Shown piece by piece: positions 16,478 to 24,766 of a DNA stretch of 42,637 bases. The translations under genes were made by a program, and so were the position numbers. The stretch comes from CALJIC01 sp039805565 (lineage in GTDB: Bacteria; Chloroflexota; Chloroflexia; Chloroflexales; Roseiflexaceae): contig JBDLTZ010000138.1 in the NCBI GenBank assembly GCA_039805565.1, positions 1 to 42,637 of the forward strand. The letters run 5' to 3'. Each line of letters begins with the position of its first letter. Position 1 is the stretch's first letter. The notes under the pieces were generated by a model, which did not search any database, had not been told where the DNA came from, and saw only the letters and a program-made list of their open reading frames with translations.

Positions 16478-17655
16478 TGCCGAACACTCTCAGACGCCTC
16501 GCCTCGCTTCGAAGGCTGGCCCGGCCGCTCGCGCTGGCGTTCATCGGCATCCTGGTGCTGTCGCTCGGGGCAGCCTTCCTGCTGATCGACCTCTACCGCA
16601 CCGCCACGCTGCCGGACTACTTCCAGCTTCTGACGCTCCAGTTCCTGCCGCAGTGGGTGCGCGGCCTGGTGTTCATCCTGCTCGGGCTGGGTGTGCTCGC
16701 AGCCGGCCTCTGGAGCCTCAGCGGCGTCGCGGTGATCTCGCTCGATGCCCCAACGCAGCACGGCGAGCTAGTGCTGAGCTACGAGCGCAGCACGGGGCGG
16801 CCGAAGCTCACCGTGATCGCAGGCGGCGCCGGCATGCTCATCCTCGCCAGCCTGGGGCGCGCCGTCGAGCGGCTCATATGCATCACCCCGGCGCAGGACC
16901 CCGTCGAGTACTACTACCGCGCCTCGAGCCTGTTCCACTTCGAGAATGTGATGTTCGTCGTGCCCACGCCCGCGCCGGTGCAGGTTGAGGTGACGCTCGA
17001 CGACGGCCGGCGGATGAACATCAAGGAGAACATCTCTCACGACGACCAGCTGGCACGGCGCCACGCGGTGGACATGCGCCTCTGTCCGGCCGACGGGCAG
17101 GCGCCCGAGGTCACGCGGGTGACGCTCGACGCCATCGCCGACGCCGACGCCATCATCCTGGGGCCGGGTAGCCTGTTCGAGGCGGTGCTGCCGAACCTGC
17201 TCATCCCCGAGGTGCGCGAGGCCGTCCGGCAGAGCAAGGCCCCCACGATCTATATCTGCAACCTGATGACCGAGCCCGGCCTCACCACCGGATTTGGCGT
17301 GGCCGACCACATCCGGCAGTTCGTCAAGTTCGGCGGGTTCGCGCCGGACTATGTGTTGGTCAACGCGCCGCGCATCGACCCGGAGGTGCGCCAGGTGTAC
17401 GCTGCCGCCAACCAGACGCCGGTGTACCTGGCACCCGAGGAGTACGAGGAGACCATGGTGCGCGCCACCGACGAGGTAACCACGCGCGACCTGATGCTCG
17501 AGGGCTCGCTGGTGGTCGAGGCCGACCTCGCCTCCGCCGTGGTGCAGCTCACCGCCTCGCTCGACAGCCCCGGCGAGAGCCGCACGGTGCGCGTGCTGCG
17601 GCACGACCCTGACAAGCTCGCGGCCGCGATTATGGAGATCCTGCGGCGTGGATAG
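16477..17655 (+). CDS. Membrane-anchored, truncated YvcK/CofD-family protein
   Basis: The product (392 residues) has two N-terminal membrane helices (about 18-38 and 62-84) and then a CofD-like domain. The C-terminal half is well kept: LGPGSLFEAVLPNLLIP (228-243), then IYICNLMTEPG and the VADH segment. The N-terminal half is not: after TVIAGGAGM (112-120) the canonical DDGGSSGRLR, PPGDIRN and FGNLL motifs, which hold the ligand in YvcK/CofD proteins, are missing, with about 60 residues lost. YvcK proteins bind UDP-sugars and regulate envelope and carbon metabolism. This member probably cannot bind the same ligand. It is coupled to the degenerate hexomutase by a 1-nt overlap, which suggests a complex at the membrane. 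Confidence 0.78.
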   Translation: MPNTLRRLASLRRLARPLALAFIGILVLSLGAAFLLIDLYRTATLPDYFQLLTLQFLPQWVRGLVFILLGLGVLAAGLWSLSGVAVISLDAPTQHGELVLSYERSTGRPKLTVIAGGAGMLILASLGRAVERLICITPAQDPVEYYYRASSLFHFENVMFVVPTPAPVQVEVTLDDGRRMNIKENISHDDQLARRHAVDMRLCPADGQAPEVTRVTLDAIADADAIILGPGSLFEAVLPNLLIPEVREAVRQSKAPTIYICNLMTEPGLTTGFGVADHIRQFVKFGGFAPDYVLVNAPRIDPEVRQVYAAANQTPVYLAPEEYEETMVRATDEVTTRDLMLEGSLVVEADLASAVVQLTASLDSPGESRTVRVLRHDPDKLAAAIMEILRRG

Positions 17656-17671
17656 CGCTTTAGGGTGCCGG

Positions 17672-17730
17672 GTGCAACGTGCGACGTTGCCGTAGGATGC
17701 TGCGGGCCCTCTGCGCTGTGCACGTTGCAC
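17672..17730. repeat. Inverted repeat of heptamer type (GTGCAAC family)
   Basis: GTGCAACGTGC (17672-17682) and GCACGTTGCAC (17720-17730) are perfectly complementary 11-mers 37 bp apart. The left arm continues as 7-bp units GTGCAAC, GTGCGAC, GTTGCCG. The hairpin fills most of the 82-nt gap before the GlmU-like gene. Confidence 0.75.
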
Positions 17731-17737
17731 TGTACCT

Positions 17738-19120
17738 ATGAGTGACACGATCATCCTCTTCGAGGACGAGGGCTACCGCGCCTTCCTGCCGCTGGTCCAC
17801 ACGCGCCCGGTGTACGACCTGCGCTGCGGGCTGTTCACAGCGCGCGAGCGCGTGGCGGCGCTCACGGGGCGCGAGCCCGCCGGCCTGTGCCGGCCGCACC
17901 TCGCCACCTGCTTCGGCTCGGGGCGCTGGCCGCTCGAGCTCCTGAGCCGCAGCGAGCCGGTGACTCTGGTGAACGGCCGCGCGCAGGACGCCGACTGGCT
18001 GCCAGAGCTGCTCGAAGCACCCACGGGCACGGTCTACACCGCCGACGCCGGGCGCTCGATGCTGGGCGGCGAGCTGCTGCTGGGCGCGCGGCTCACGCCA
18101 GCGCTGGCGAGCGCGGTGCTCGGCTACCTGCTGGAGCAGCGCAGCGCCGACGCGCTCGCCGAGCTGCGGCGCTTCGGGCGGGTGCGCGAGGTGGACGCGC
18201 GGCTGCTCTCCTTCCCCTGGGAGCTGATCGCCACCAACGGCGCGCAGATCGTGCGCGACCTGCCGCTGCTCGTGCGGCGCGCCGGGTGGGCCACCGCCGC
18301 CGAGCGACCGCCCGAGGGCCAGGGGGTAGTGATCCAGAACCCGGCGCAGGTCTATCTGCACCCCGACGCGCGGCTGGACGGCCCGCTGGCGATCGACGCC
18401 CGCGACGGCCCGGTGGTGATCGACGCCGCGCGGGTGGAGCCGTTCTCCTTCATCCAGGGGCCGTCGTACGTCGGCGCCGGCTCGCTGATCGCCAGCGCCC
18501 GCATCCGCGGCGAGACCACCATCGGGCCGGTCTGCCGGATCGGCGGCGAGGTCGAGGCCAGCATCGTGCAGGGCTACTCCAACAAGCACCACGACGGCTT
18601 CCTGGGGCACTCGTACCTGGGGGAGTGGGTCAACATCGGCGCGATGACCACCAACAGCGACCTGAAGAACACCTACGGCAGCATCCGCATGGTGATCGAG
18701 GGGCTAGGGCAAGTGGACAGCGGCGAGATGAAGCTGGGCTGCTTCCTGGCGGACCACGTCAAGCTCGGCATCGGCATCCACCTGAACGGCGGCGCGGTGA
18801 TCGGCACCGGCTCGAACATCTTCGGCGTGCACTTCGCGCCCAAGACGGTGCCGCCCTTCACCTGGGGCGGGCAGGTGTTCCGCGAGTACCGCATCGACGC
18901 GATGGTGGACGTGGCGCGCAAGGTGATGGCGCGCCGCAAGCGGGTGCTCGACGTGGCGCTGGAGGAGGTGCTGCGCGACGTGTTCGCGATGACGCGCGGC
19001 GACCGCTCGGGGATGCGCGGCACGAGCACGCTGCGGCCCACGCCCGAGTCCGAGGCGGCGCTGCGCGGGGCCGAGGCGGCCGCCGTGCGCGCGTTCGAGG
19101 CGGTGGAGTCCGGGGGATAG
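17738..19120 (+). CDS. GlmU-like protein with left-handed beta-helix domain
   Basis: The product (460 residues) resembles the divergent family of GlmU-related sugar nucleotidyltransferase/acyltransferases also seen in Bacteroidetes. The N-terminal part (IILFEDEGYRAFLPLVHTRP, then TLVNGRAQD) is the divergent NTP-transferase-like region and lacks the canonical LAAGxGTRM loop. From about 190 a hexapeptide left-handed beta helix begins (VVIDAARVEPFSFIQGP, ETTIGPVCRIGGEVEASIV), with SNKHHDGFLGHSYLGEWVNIG, where GlmU has its acetyl-transfer histidine. It is therefore a plausible sugar-1-phosphate acyltransferase or nucleotidyltransferase; the substrate is unknown. The start has no Shine-Dalgarno. 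YvcK follows after 2 nt, so they are co-translated. Confidence 0.8.
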   Translation: MSDTIILFEDEGYRAFLPLVHTRPVYDLRCGLFTARERVAALTGREPAGLCRPHLATCFGSGRWPLELLSRSEPVTLVNGRAQDADWLPELLEAPTGTVYTADAGRSMLGGELLLGARLTPALASAVLGYLLEQRSADALAELRRFGRVREVDARLLSFPWELIATNGAQIVRDLPLLVRRAGWATAAERPPEGQGVVIQNPAQVYLHPDARLDGPLAIDARDGPVVIDAARVEPFSFIQGPSYVGAGSLIASARIRGETTIGPVCRIGGEVEASIVQGYSNKHHDGFLGHSYLGEWVNIGAMTTNSDLKNTYGSIRMVIEGLGQVDSGEMKLGCFLADHVKLGIGIHLNGGAVIGTGSNIFGVHFAPKTVPPFTWGGQVFREYRIDAMVDVARKVMARRKRVLDVALEEVLRDVFAMTRGDRSGMRGTSTLRPTPESEAALRGAEAAAVRAFEAVESGG

Positions 19121-19122
19121 CG

Positions 19123-20115
19123 ATGGACGCACTTCACATTGTGGCGATCGGCGGCGGCGGCGGGGCAAGCCAGGTCCTGCGCGCCTGCGCGCCGCTCGCC
19201 TCGCGCCTCACAGGCGTGATCGCCGTGACCGACACCGGCCGCTCGACGGGGCTGGCGCGGCGGATCGGCGGCATCCCGGCGCCCGGCGACATCCGCTCGA
19301 CGATCGCGGCCTTCGCAGGCGACCCGCTGATGGCCGAGCTGCTCAACCACCGCTTCGACGGCGCGGGCGTGCCGCAGCTCGAGGGTATGGCCTTCGGCAA
19401 CCTGCTGATCGCCGCCCTGGCCCGCGTGACGGGCGACTTCGGCGCGGCGGTGGAGCACGCCGCGCGCCTTGCCGGCTGCGAGGCCGAGGTGCTGCCGGTC
19501 TCCACCGCCGACGCGCAGCTGTGCGCCGAGCTGGAGGGCGGGGCGCTGGTGGAGGGCGAGCTGGAAGTGCGCGGCCTGGGCAAGCCGCCGATCGCCCGGC
19601 TGTTCCTGCGCGAGCCGGCCCCTGCCCACCCCAACGCGCTACGGGCGATCCGCGAAGCCGACCTGGTGGCGCTCGGGCCAGGCAGCCTCTTCACCACCGT
19701 GCTGGCCTGCCTGGCCTTCGACGGCGTGGCCGAGGCGCTGCGCGACGCACGCGGCACAGTGGTCTACATCTGCAACACCACCACGCAGCCCGGCCAGACC
19801 GACGGCTACCGCGCCGCAGACCACGTGCGCCGGATCGTGGAGCGGCTCGGGCCGGGCGCCCTCGACGCGGCGCTGGTCAACCGCAGTGAGCCAGACGCCG
19901 CTGCGCTCGATTCCTACGCCGCGCAGGGGTTGCATTTCCTCCGTCCCGACGACGCCGAGGTGGCGGAGATCGCCGCGCTCGGCGTGCGGCCGGCGGTGCG
20001 GGCGCTCACCGAGCAGGTGGGCGGCGTGCGGCAGATGTGGAACAAGCAGGATACCGTGCGCCACGACACGGCGCTGCTCGGCGCGGCGCTGCGGGATCTG
20101 GCCACCGGCCGCTAG
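19123..20115 (+). CDS. yvcK: YvcK/CofD-family UDP-sugar-binding regulator (gluconeogenesis factor)
   Basis: The product (330 residues) has the whole YvcK/CofD motif set: Gly-rich VAIGGGGGAS (8-16), TDTGRSTGLARR (36-47), PAPGDIRST (52-60), MAFGNLL (89-95) and ALGPGSLFTTVL (about 186-197), then YICNTTTQPGQTDG. YvcK proteins bind UDP-GlcNAc-type ligands, control GlmS or PBP1 and are needed for growth on gluconeogenic carbon; activity as an enzyme has not been shown. GGGGG lies about 6 nt before the ATG at 19123. The same reading frame stays open far upstream, through the GlmU-like gene, but that stretch is only antiframe noise. This is the ligand-competent partner of the truncated copy at 16477. 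Confidence 0.9.
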   Translation: MDALHIVAIGGGGGASQVLRACAPLASRLTGVIAVTDTGRSTGLARRIGGIPAPGDIRSTIAAFAGDPLMAELLNHRFDGAGVPQLEGMAFGNLLIAALARVTGDFGAAVEHAARLAGCEAEVLPVSTADAQLCAELEGGALVEGELEVRGLGKPPIARLFLREPAPAHPNALRAIREADLVALGPGSLFTTVLACLAFDGVAEALRDARGTVVYICNTTTQPGQTDGYRAADHVRRIVERLGPGALDAALVNRSEPDAAALDSYAAQGLHFLRPDDAEVAEIAALGVRPAVRALTEQVGGVRQMWNKQDTVRHDTALLGAALRDLATGR

Positions 20116-20249
20116 AGCGCCTTGCCGCTGCATCGAGCCTCCTCCCACCCTCTCTCGCCTGGGCGCTGCGCCGGCCGCAACCACCCCACACCACCCCGAC
20201 CAAGGCTCCCGAGAGGCACACCGGCTCGCCTGACGAGCGGCGCGCAATT

Positions 20250-20516
20250 CCGCCGCTCTACGAGATGGAGTGGTCGCCGACAGCGCCAGGGTCGCCTACA
20301 GCGACGGGTACACAGCCCCATCGATCGTGATCCTGAGCGTCGACGGCTCAGGGCGGCGGGTGATCAGCAGGGCCAGCACCTTTGCGGGACAGCCGCGCTG
20401 GTCGCCCTCCGGCCGCAGCTTCGCCTTCCTCTCGTCGCTGCCCAACGGCGGCTGCTACGGGAGCTTCACGGTGGACGCCGACGGCTGGGGCACCGCGCCA
20501 CTCACCCCAGCTTCGA
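20250..20516 (+). pseudogene. Frameshifted fragment of a TolB/PD40-type beta-propeller protein
   Basis: Two frames together read as one stretch of a PD40 beta-propeller: LYEMEWSP ends at 20279 and DSARVAYSDGYTAPS continues from 20279 in the neighbouring frame, so about one base is missing at the join. Then come QPRWSPSGRSFAFLSS and VDADGWGTAPLT. These are the WSPDGxxIAF and DGxGxxxLT signatures of TolB-like repeats. No start, signal peptide or stop-bounded gene surrounds it, so it is a remnant of about 85 residues. The neighbouring 20116-20249 and 20517-20612 hold no recognised feature except an imperfect -10 (TATCAT, 20573-20578) before the next gene. Confidence 0.65.
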
Positions 20517-20612
20517 CTCGGCGTGGCGCCCGTAGACGCGGGACGCGTGACGCGCGGGCCGGCCCGATCGTGTATCATTCACTCCCCAAGCAGCAAGTTG
20601 AGGAGGCACACG

Positions 20613-21716
20613 ATGGCCGACCCCCGCGTAGAGAAGCTCGCCCAGGTGCTGGTGCGCTACTCGCTGGCGCTCCAGGAGGGCCAGCTGTTCCGGATCTCCG
20701 CGCCCGCCGCCGCCGCGCCGCTGGTGCGCGAGCTGGTGCGCGAGGCGCTGCTGGTGGGCGCCAACCCGCTCACCCGCATTAGCCTCGAAGGCGTGGACGA
20801 GATGCTCTACAAGCACGGCTCCGACGCGCAGATCCGCTACATCCCCCAGGTGCTGCGCCAGGAAGTCGAGGACATGGACGCCACGATCTCGATCCTGGCG
20901 AGCGAGAACACCAAGGCGCTCAGCGGCGCCGACCCGCAGAAGGTGGCCGCGCGCCGCCAGGCCATGCGCGACATCCAGGCCCGCGTGATGCAGCGCGCCG
21001 CCGAGGACACGCTCAACTGGTGCGTCACGCTCTACCCCACGCAGGCGGCCGCGCAGGACGCCGACATGTCGCTGAGCGACTACGAGGACTTCGTCTACAA
21101 CGCCTGCAAGCTGAACGAGGCCGACCCCGTGGCGGCCTGGAAGGCCAGCCGCGACGAGCAGCAGCGCATCGCGGACTTCCTGGGCGCGGCGCGCGAGATC
21201 CGCCTGGTGGCGCCCGACACCGACCTGACCTACCGCGTCGGCGGACGGAAGTGGGTCAACTGCTACGGCGACAAGAACTTCCCCGACGGCGAGGTGTTCA
21301 CCGGGCCGGAGGAGGCCAGCGCCGAGGGGTGCATCCGCTACAGCTTCCCGGCCGTCTACATGGGGCGCGAGGTCTCGGACGTGCGGCTGTGGTTCGAGGG
21401 CGGCAAGGTGGTGCGTGCCACCGCCGGCAAGGGCGAGGAGCTGCTCCAGAGCCTGCTCGACATGGACGAGGGCGCCCGCCGCCTGGGCGAGGTGGCGTTC
21501 GGCACGAACTACGGCATCCAGCGGTTTAGCCGCAACATCCTGTTCGACGAGAAGATCGGCGGGACGGTGCACCTGGCGCTGGGCGCAGGCTACCCCGAGA
21601 CCGGCTCGACGAACCAGTCGGCGCTGCACTGGGATATGATCTGCGATATGCGCCAGGGCGGCGAGGCCTACGCCGACGGGAAGCTTTTCTATAAGGATGG
21701 GAAGTTTCTGATCTAG
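20613..21716 (+). CDS. M29-family metalloaminopeptidase
   Basis: The product (367 residues) removes N-terminal amino acids from peptides using two metal ions (Zn or Co in characterised AmpS/AmpT/PepS enzymes) and should be cytoplasmic, as there is no signal peptide. The likely ligands sit in conserved spots: Glu227 (NFPDGEVFTGP), Glu293 (LGEVAFG), His320 (TVHLALG), His339 and Asp341 (ALHWDMI). Length and C-terminus are normal. The ATG at 20613 is preceded by an excellent GAGGAGG at 6-7 nt, so the open frame upstream of it is not used. It is probably monocistronic, and a G/C-rich hairpin follows the stop. Confidence 0.93.
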   Translation: MADPRVEKLAQVLVRYSLALQEGQLFRISAPAAAAPLVRELVREALLVGANPLTRISLEGVDEMLYKHGSDAQIRYIPQVLRQEVEDMDATISILASENTKALSGADPQKVAARRQAMRDIQARVMQRAAEDTLNWCVTLYPTQAAAQDADMSLSDYEDFVYNACKLNEADPVAAWKASRDEQQRIADFLGAAREIRLVAPDTDLTYRVGGRKWVNCYGDKNFPDGEVFTGPEEASAEGCIRYSFPAVYMGREVSDVRLWFEGGKVVRATAGKGEELLQSLLDMDEGARRLGEVAFGTNYGIQRFSRNILFDEKIGGTVHLALGAGYPETGSTNQSALHWDMICDMRQGGEAYADGKLFYKDGKFLI

Positions 21717-21728
21717 CCCCACCCCCTG

Positions 21729-21748
21729 CCCCCTCCCCAGGGAGGGGG
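21729..21748. repeat. G/C-rich hairpin after the aminopeptidase gene
   Basis: CCCCCTCCC and GGGAGGGGG are perfect 9-bp arms 12 nt past the stop at 21716. It may end transcription or protect the 3' end; no T-tract follows. Confidence 0.5.
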
Positions 21749-21755
21749 AGATATG

Positions 21756-21890
21756 TTCTGTGGGGACCTGCGGCCCCCACGCCCCCGCTCAGGCAGGGGG
21801 AGTGCCTTTCTGTGGGGACCTGCGGCCCCCACGCCCCCGCTCAGGCAAGGGGAGTGGCTTTCTGTGGGGCCTGCGGCCCCAGGCCCCCGA
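21756..21890. repeat. 52-bp tandem repeat, about 2.5 copies
   Basis: Copies begin at 21756, 21808 and 21860 with TTCTGTGGGG. The first two are almost identical; the third diverges after about 20 bases. The stretch after it carries more G/C hairpin sequence (a GGGGGCTGC...GCAAGCCCCC pair near 21908-21927). It fills the 269-nt gap between the aminopeptidase and lycopene cyclase genes and has no credible ORF. Confidence 0.85.
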
Positions 21891-21985
21891 GAGAAGCTGG
21901 GGGTCTGGGGGCTGCAAGCCCCCGAGAGAAATCAATCGTGTTCCGGATGGCCGTAGGCCCTCCGGCGCTCCGCGAGGAAAAGCGA

Positions 21986-23218
21986 ATGGACGATGTGCTG
22001 GTGGTGGGGGCAGGGCCGGCGGGGCTGGCGATCGCGGCGTCGCTCTGCGCGGCGGGCCTGCGCGTGGCGGGCCTAACCCCCGCCGACCCAGGCGCGCCCT
22101 GGCTGAACACCTACGGCATCTGGGCCGACGAGCTGGAGCCCCTGGGCCTGGCGCATATGCTCGGCCACCGCTGGTCCGACTGCACGACCTACGCGGGCGG
22201 GCGCGAGCTGGCGCTGGGGCGCGACTACGGCCTGATCGACAACGCACGGCTCCAGGCCCACCTGCTGACCCAGTGTGAGCGCGGCGGGGTGACGTGGCGG
22301 CGCGGGGCGGCGGCACGCGCCGATCACAGCGCCACAGGCTCAGTGGTTCAGACGCGCGACGGGGCCGCGCTGGCCGCGAGGCTGGTGGTGGACGCGAGCG
22401 GTCACACGCCGGCGCTCGTGCGGCGGCCCGCCTCGACGCACACGGCCTACCAGGCGGCCTACGGTGTGGTGGGGACCTTCTCGCAGCCTCCGGTGCGCCC
22501 TGGCCAGCTGGTGCTGATGGACTACCGCGCCGACCACCTGCCGCCCGAGGAGCGCGCCGCCCCCCCAACCTTCCTCTACGCTATGGACCTGGGCGGCGGG
22601 CGGTTCTTCGTGGAGGAGACCTCGCTGGCCCACGTGCCTGGGGTGGGGCTCGGGGCGCTTGAGCGGCGGCTGCACCGGCGCCTCGAAGCGATGGGCGTAC
22701 GTGTCCACGAGACGGAGCACGTCGAGCACTGCCTCTTCCCGATGAACGCCCCACTGCCCGACCTGGCGCAGCCGGTGCTCGGCTTCGGCGGCGCGGCGAG
22801 CATGGTGCACCCCGCCTCGGGCTACCAGGTGGGTGCGGCGCTGCGCTACGCCCCACAGGTGGCGGCGGCCGTCGCAGCGGCGCTTGGGAGCGGCGCCCCG
22901 CCCGCGAAGAGCGCGCGGGCCGGCTGGCGGGCGCTCTGGCCGAGCGAGCGCGTCCGGCGGCGCAACCTGTACCTCTTCGGCCTATCCAGCCTGCTCACCT
23001 GCGACGAGGCGCGGCTCCAGGCGTTCTTCCGCACCTTCTTCCAGCTGCCGCGCGCGCAGTGGTCCGCCTACCTCTCGGACCGGCTCTCGACGCCGGAGCT
23101 CGCGGGGGTGATGCTGCGGCTGTTCGCCAGCGCGCCGTGGGATGTGCGGCGGATGCTGGCGGGCGGCGTAGGGCGCGACTACGGCCTGCTGTGGCGAGCG
23201 CTGCGGGCCGCGGCGTAG
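21986..23218 (+). CDS. crtL: Lycopene cyclase-type FAD-dependent enzyme (CrtL family)
   Basis: The product (410 residues) starts directly with an FAD-binding Rossmann motif (VLVVGAGPAGLAIA, residues 4-17). It carries the family-typical NTYGIWADELEPLGL, the ASGH after the second strand and GGAASMVHPASGYQVG (268-283) that marks plant/cyanobacterial-type lycopene cyclases. It would turn lycopene into cyclic carotenes without net redox change, at the membrane face. GAGGAAA lies about 7 nt before the ATG; the earlier ATG in the frame has no such site. No other carotenoid genes are in the window. Beta versus gamma product and related cyclases (for example capsanthin synthase-like) cannot be separated by eye. 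Confidence 0.85.
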   Translation: MDDVLVVGAGPAGLAIAASLCAAGLRVAGLTPADPGAPWLNTYGIWADELEPLGLAHMLGHRWSDCTTYAGGRELALGRDYGLIDNARLQAHLLTQCERGGVTWRRGAAARADHSATGSVVQTRDGAALAARLVVDASGHTPALVRRPASTHTAYQAAYGVVGTFSQPPVRPGQLVLMDYRADHLPPEERAAPPTFLYAMDLGGGRFFVEETSLAHVPGVGLGALERRLHRRLEAMGVRVHETEHVEHCLFPMNAPLPDLAQPVLGFGGAASMVHPASGYQVGAALRYAPQVAAAVAAALGSGAPPAKSARAGWRALWPSERVRRRNLYLFGLSSLLTCDEARLQAFFRTFFQLPRAQWSAYLSDRLSTPELAGVMLRLFASAPWDVRRMLAGGVGRDYGLLWRALRAAA

Positions 23219-23240
23219 GGTGCGCGTCCCTTGAACGCAC

Positions 23241-23272
23241 GACGCCGCGCTCCTGTTTTGGAGCGCAGCGTC
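23241..23272. terminator. Bidirectional hairpin between convergent genes
   Basis: GACGCCGCGCTCC pairs with GGAGCGCAGCGTC (one mismatch) around TGTTTT. It lies midway between the convergent lycopene cyclase and DHA2 transporter genes. It lacks a clear T-tract, but position and strength fit a two-way terminator. Confidence 0.65.
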
Positions 23273-23302
23273 GGTAGGTGCCTTCAGCTTTCAGCGTTTC
23301 GC

Positions 23303-24727
23303 CTACGTCGCTGGACGCTGCGCCGGCTGCTCCGCGGGCGTCGGCCGGCCACGCACGAGCGTCGGGATGATCCCGAGCGCCGCAAGCGCCGCACCCAGCA
23401 GCATCGCGCCGTGGAACCCGGCCACCAGCGCCTCGGGCGGCGCCGAGGTGATCGGCTCGATGCGCTGCCCGGCCGAGGCCACCACCAGGGCCGCCCAGAC
23501 CGCGCCGGCGATCGCCACGCCCGTCGTCTGCCCCAGGGTCCGCATCACCGCCACCAGGCTCCCGGCCACGCCGAGGGCGCTGCGCGGCGCGCTACCCATG
23601 ATCGTGCTGTTGTTCGGGCTCTGGAACAAACCGAAGCCGACCCCCATCAGCAGCAGCCGCAGGATGACGTCGAGCTGCGTGCTGGTGGTGGTGAGCGTGC
23701 TGAAGCTGAAAAGCGCGAGCGAGGTGAGCACCAGGCCCGCAACCCCGAGCCAGCGCGCGCCGAAGCGGTCCGAGAGCCGGCCGCTGAGAGGCGAGACGAG
23801 TGAGAGCATGATCGGCATGGCGATCAGCGTCAGGCCGGTGCGCTGCGGGTCGTAGCCGAGCACGTTCTGCAGGTAGAAGGGCATCAACAGGAAGTTGAAC
23901 GCCCCGCCGAGGAAGGTGGTGAAAGCGGCCAGCAGGCTCAGGCTGAAGGGGGCGTTGGCGAACAGGCTCAGGTCGATCATCGGCGAGGCGGCGCGCCGCT
24001 CCCACAGCACGAATCCCACTAGCCCCGCGACGCCGGTCACCAGCGACCCCAGCGTCCTCCAGTCCGTCAGGCCCCACACCTGCCCCTCGGTGAGCGCGAG
24101 CAGCACCAGCAGCAGCCCGCCGGCCAGCAGGGCGGCGCCGGGGATGTCGAAGCGCTGGTCCGAGCGCTGCCGGTCGTCCGGCAGGGCGCGCAGGGTGAGC
24201 AGGATGGCAGCGATGCCGATCGGGACGTTCACGTAGAAGATCGACTGCCAGCCGGAGACCGCCAGCAGGAGCCCGCCGAGCACCGGGCCGGTGAGGATGC
24301 CGGCGGCCACAATCGTGCCGATGTAGCCGAGCGCCTGGCCGCGCTCTTTCTGCGGGAAGGCGGCCACCAGCAGCGCCGAGCCGAGCCCCTGGAGCATGGC
24401 GGCGCCGATCGCCTGGAGCACGCGGAAGAACACCAGCGCCTCGACGCTCCACGCCAGCCCGCAGAGCGCCGAGGCGGCCGAGAAGACCACGAAACCAGCG
24501 ATGTAGACCCGGCGCTTGCCGATCATGTCGCCGAGCCGACCCATGCTCGGCAGCAGACAGGTGATCGCCAGCAGGTAGGAGAGCACCACCCACTCAACCT
24601 CGTGGAGCCCTGCGCCGAAGTGGTCCTGCAGCGTCTTGAGGGCAATGTTGACGATGCTGCCGTCCACGGTCGACATAAACACGCCGCTGCCCACGGCGGC
24701 GAGCGCCCACCACTTATTCCGTTCCAT
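23303..24727 (-). CDS. DHA2-family (EmrB/QacA) major facilitator exporter
   Basis: The product (474 residues) has about 14 membrane helices. Motif C-like and antiporter features are visible near VLSYLLAITCLLPSMGRLGD, where GRLGDMIGKRR is the A motif of the cytoplasmic loop 2-3, and near ILTGPVLGGLL (motif C, drug/H+ antiporters). MSTVDGSIVNIAL in helix 1 is typical of the DHA2 subfamily. It exports drugs or other hydrophobic compounds by proton antiport; the substrate is unknown. The ATG has AGGA 4 nt upstream. No regulator gene is adjacent. It converges on the lycopene cyclase gene and follows era on the same strand. Confidence 0.9.
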   Translation of the reverse strand: MERNKWWALAAVGSGVFMSTVDGSIVNIALKTLQDHFGAGLHEVEWVVLSYLLAITCLLPSMGRLGDMIGKRRVYIAGFVVFSAASALCGLAWSVEALVFFRVLQAIGAAMLQGLGSALLVAAFPQKERGQALGYIGTIVAAGILTGPVLGGLLLAVSGWQSIFYVNVPIGIAAILLTLRALPDDRQRSDQRFDIPGAALLAGGLLLVLLALTEGQVWGLTDWRTLGSLVTGVAGLVGFVLWERRAASPMIDLSLFANAPFSLSLLAAFTTFLGGAFNFLLMPFYLQNVLGYDPQRTGLTLIAMPIMLSLVSPLSGRLSDRFGARWLGVAGLVLTSLALFSFSTLTTTSTQLDVILRLLLMGVGFGLFQSPNNSTIMGSAPRSALGVAGSLVAVMRTLGQTTGVAIAGAVWAALVVASAGQRIEPITSAPPEALVAGFHGAMLLGAALAALGIIPTLVRGRPTPAEQPAQRPAT

Positions 24728-24766
24728 AGAGTCCTTGTGTTGCAGGGGTTCGAAGGTGTATCGTCG

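Noticed and set aside
17887..19122. Apparent N-terminal extension of yvcK through the GlmU-like gene
   Set aside because: The stretch is Arg/Ala-rich in the wrong frame; the GlmU-like gene is clearly coding in another frame, and a good ribosome-binding site precedes the ATG at 19123.
21756..21890. Possible CRISPR array (also 26363-26493)
   Set aside because: Units are directly adjacent without unique spacers, and no cas genes are present.
24748..24760. GGTTCGAA resembling a tRNA T-loop
   Set aside because: It lies in the 39-nt gap between era and the exporter gene, too short for a tRNA, and no acceptor or anticodon stem is visible.
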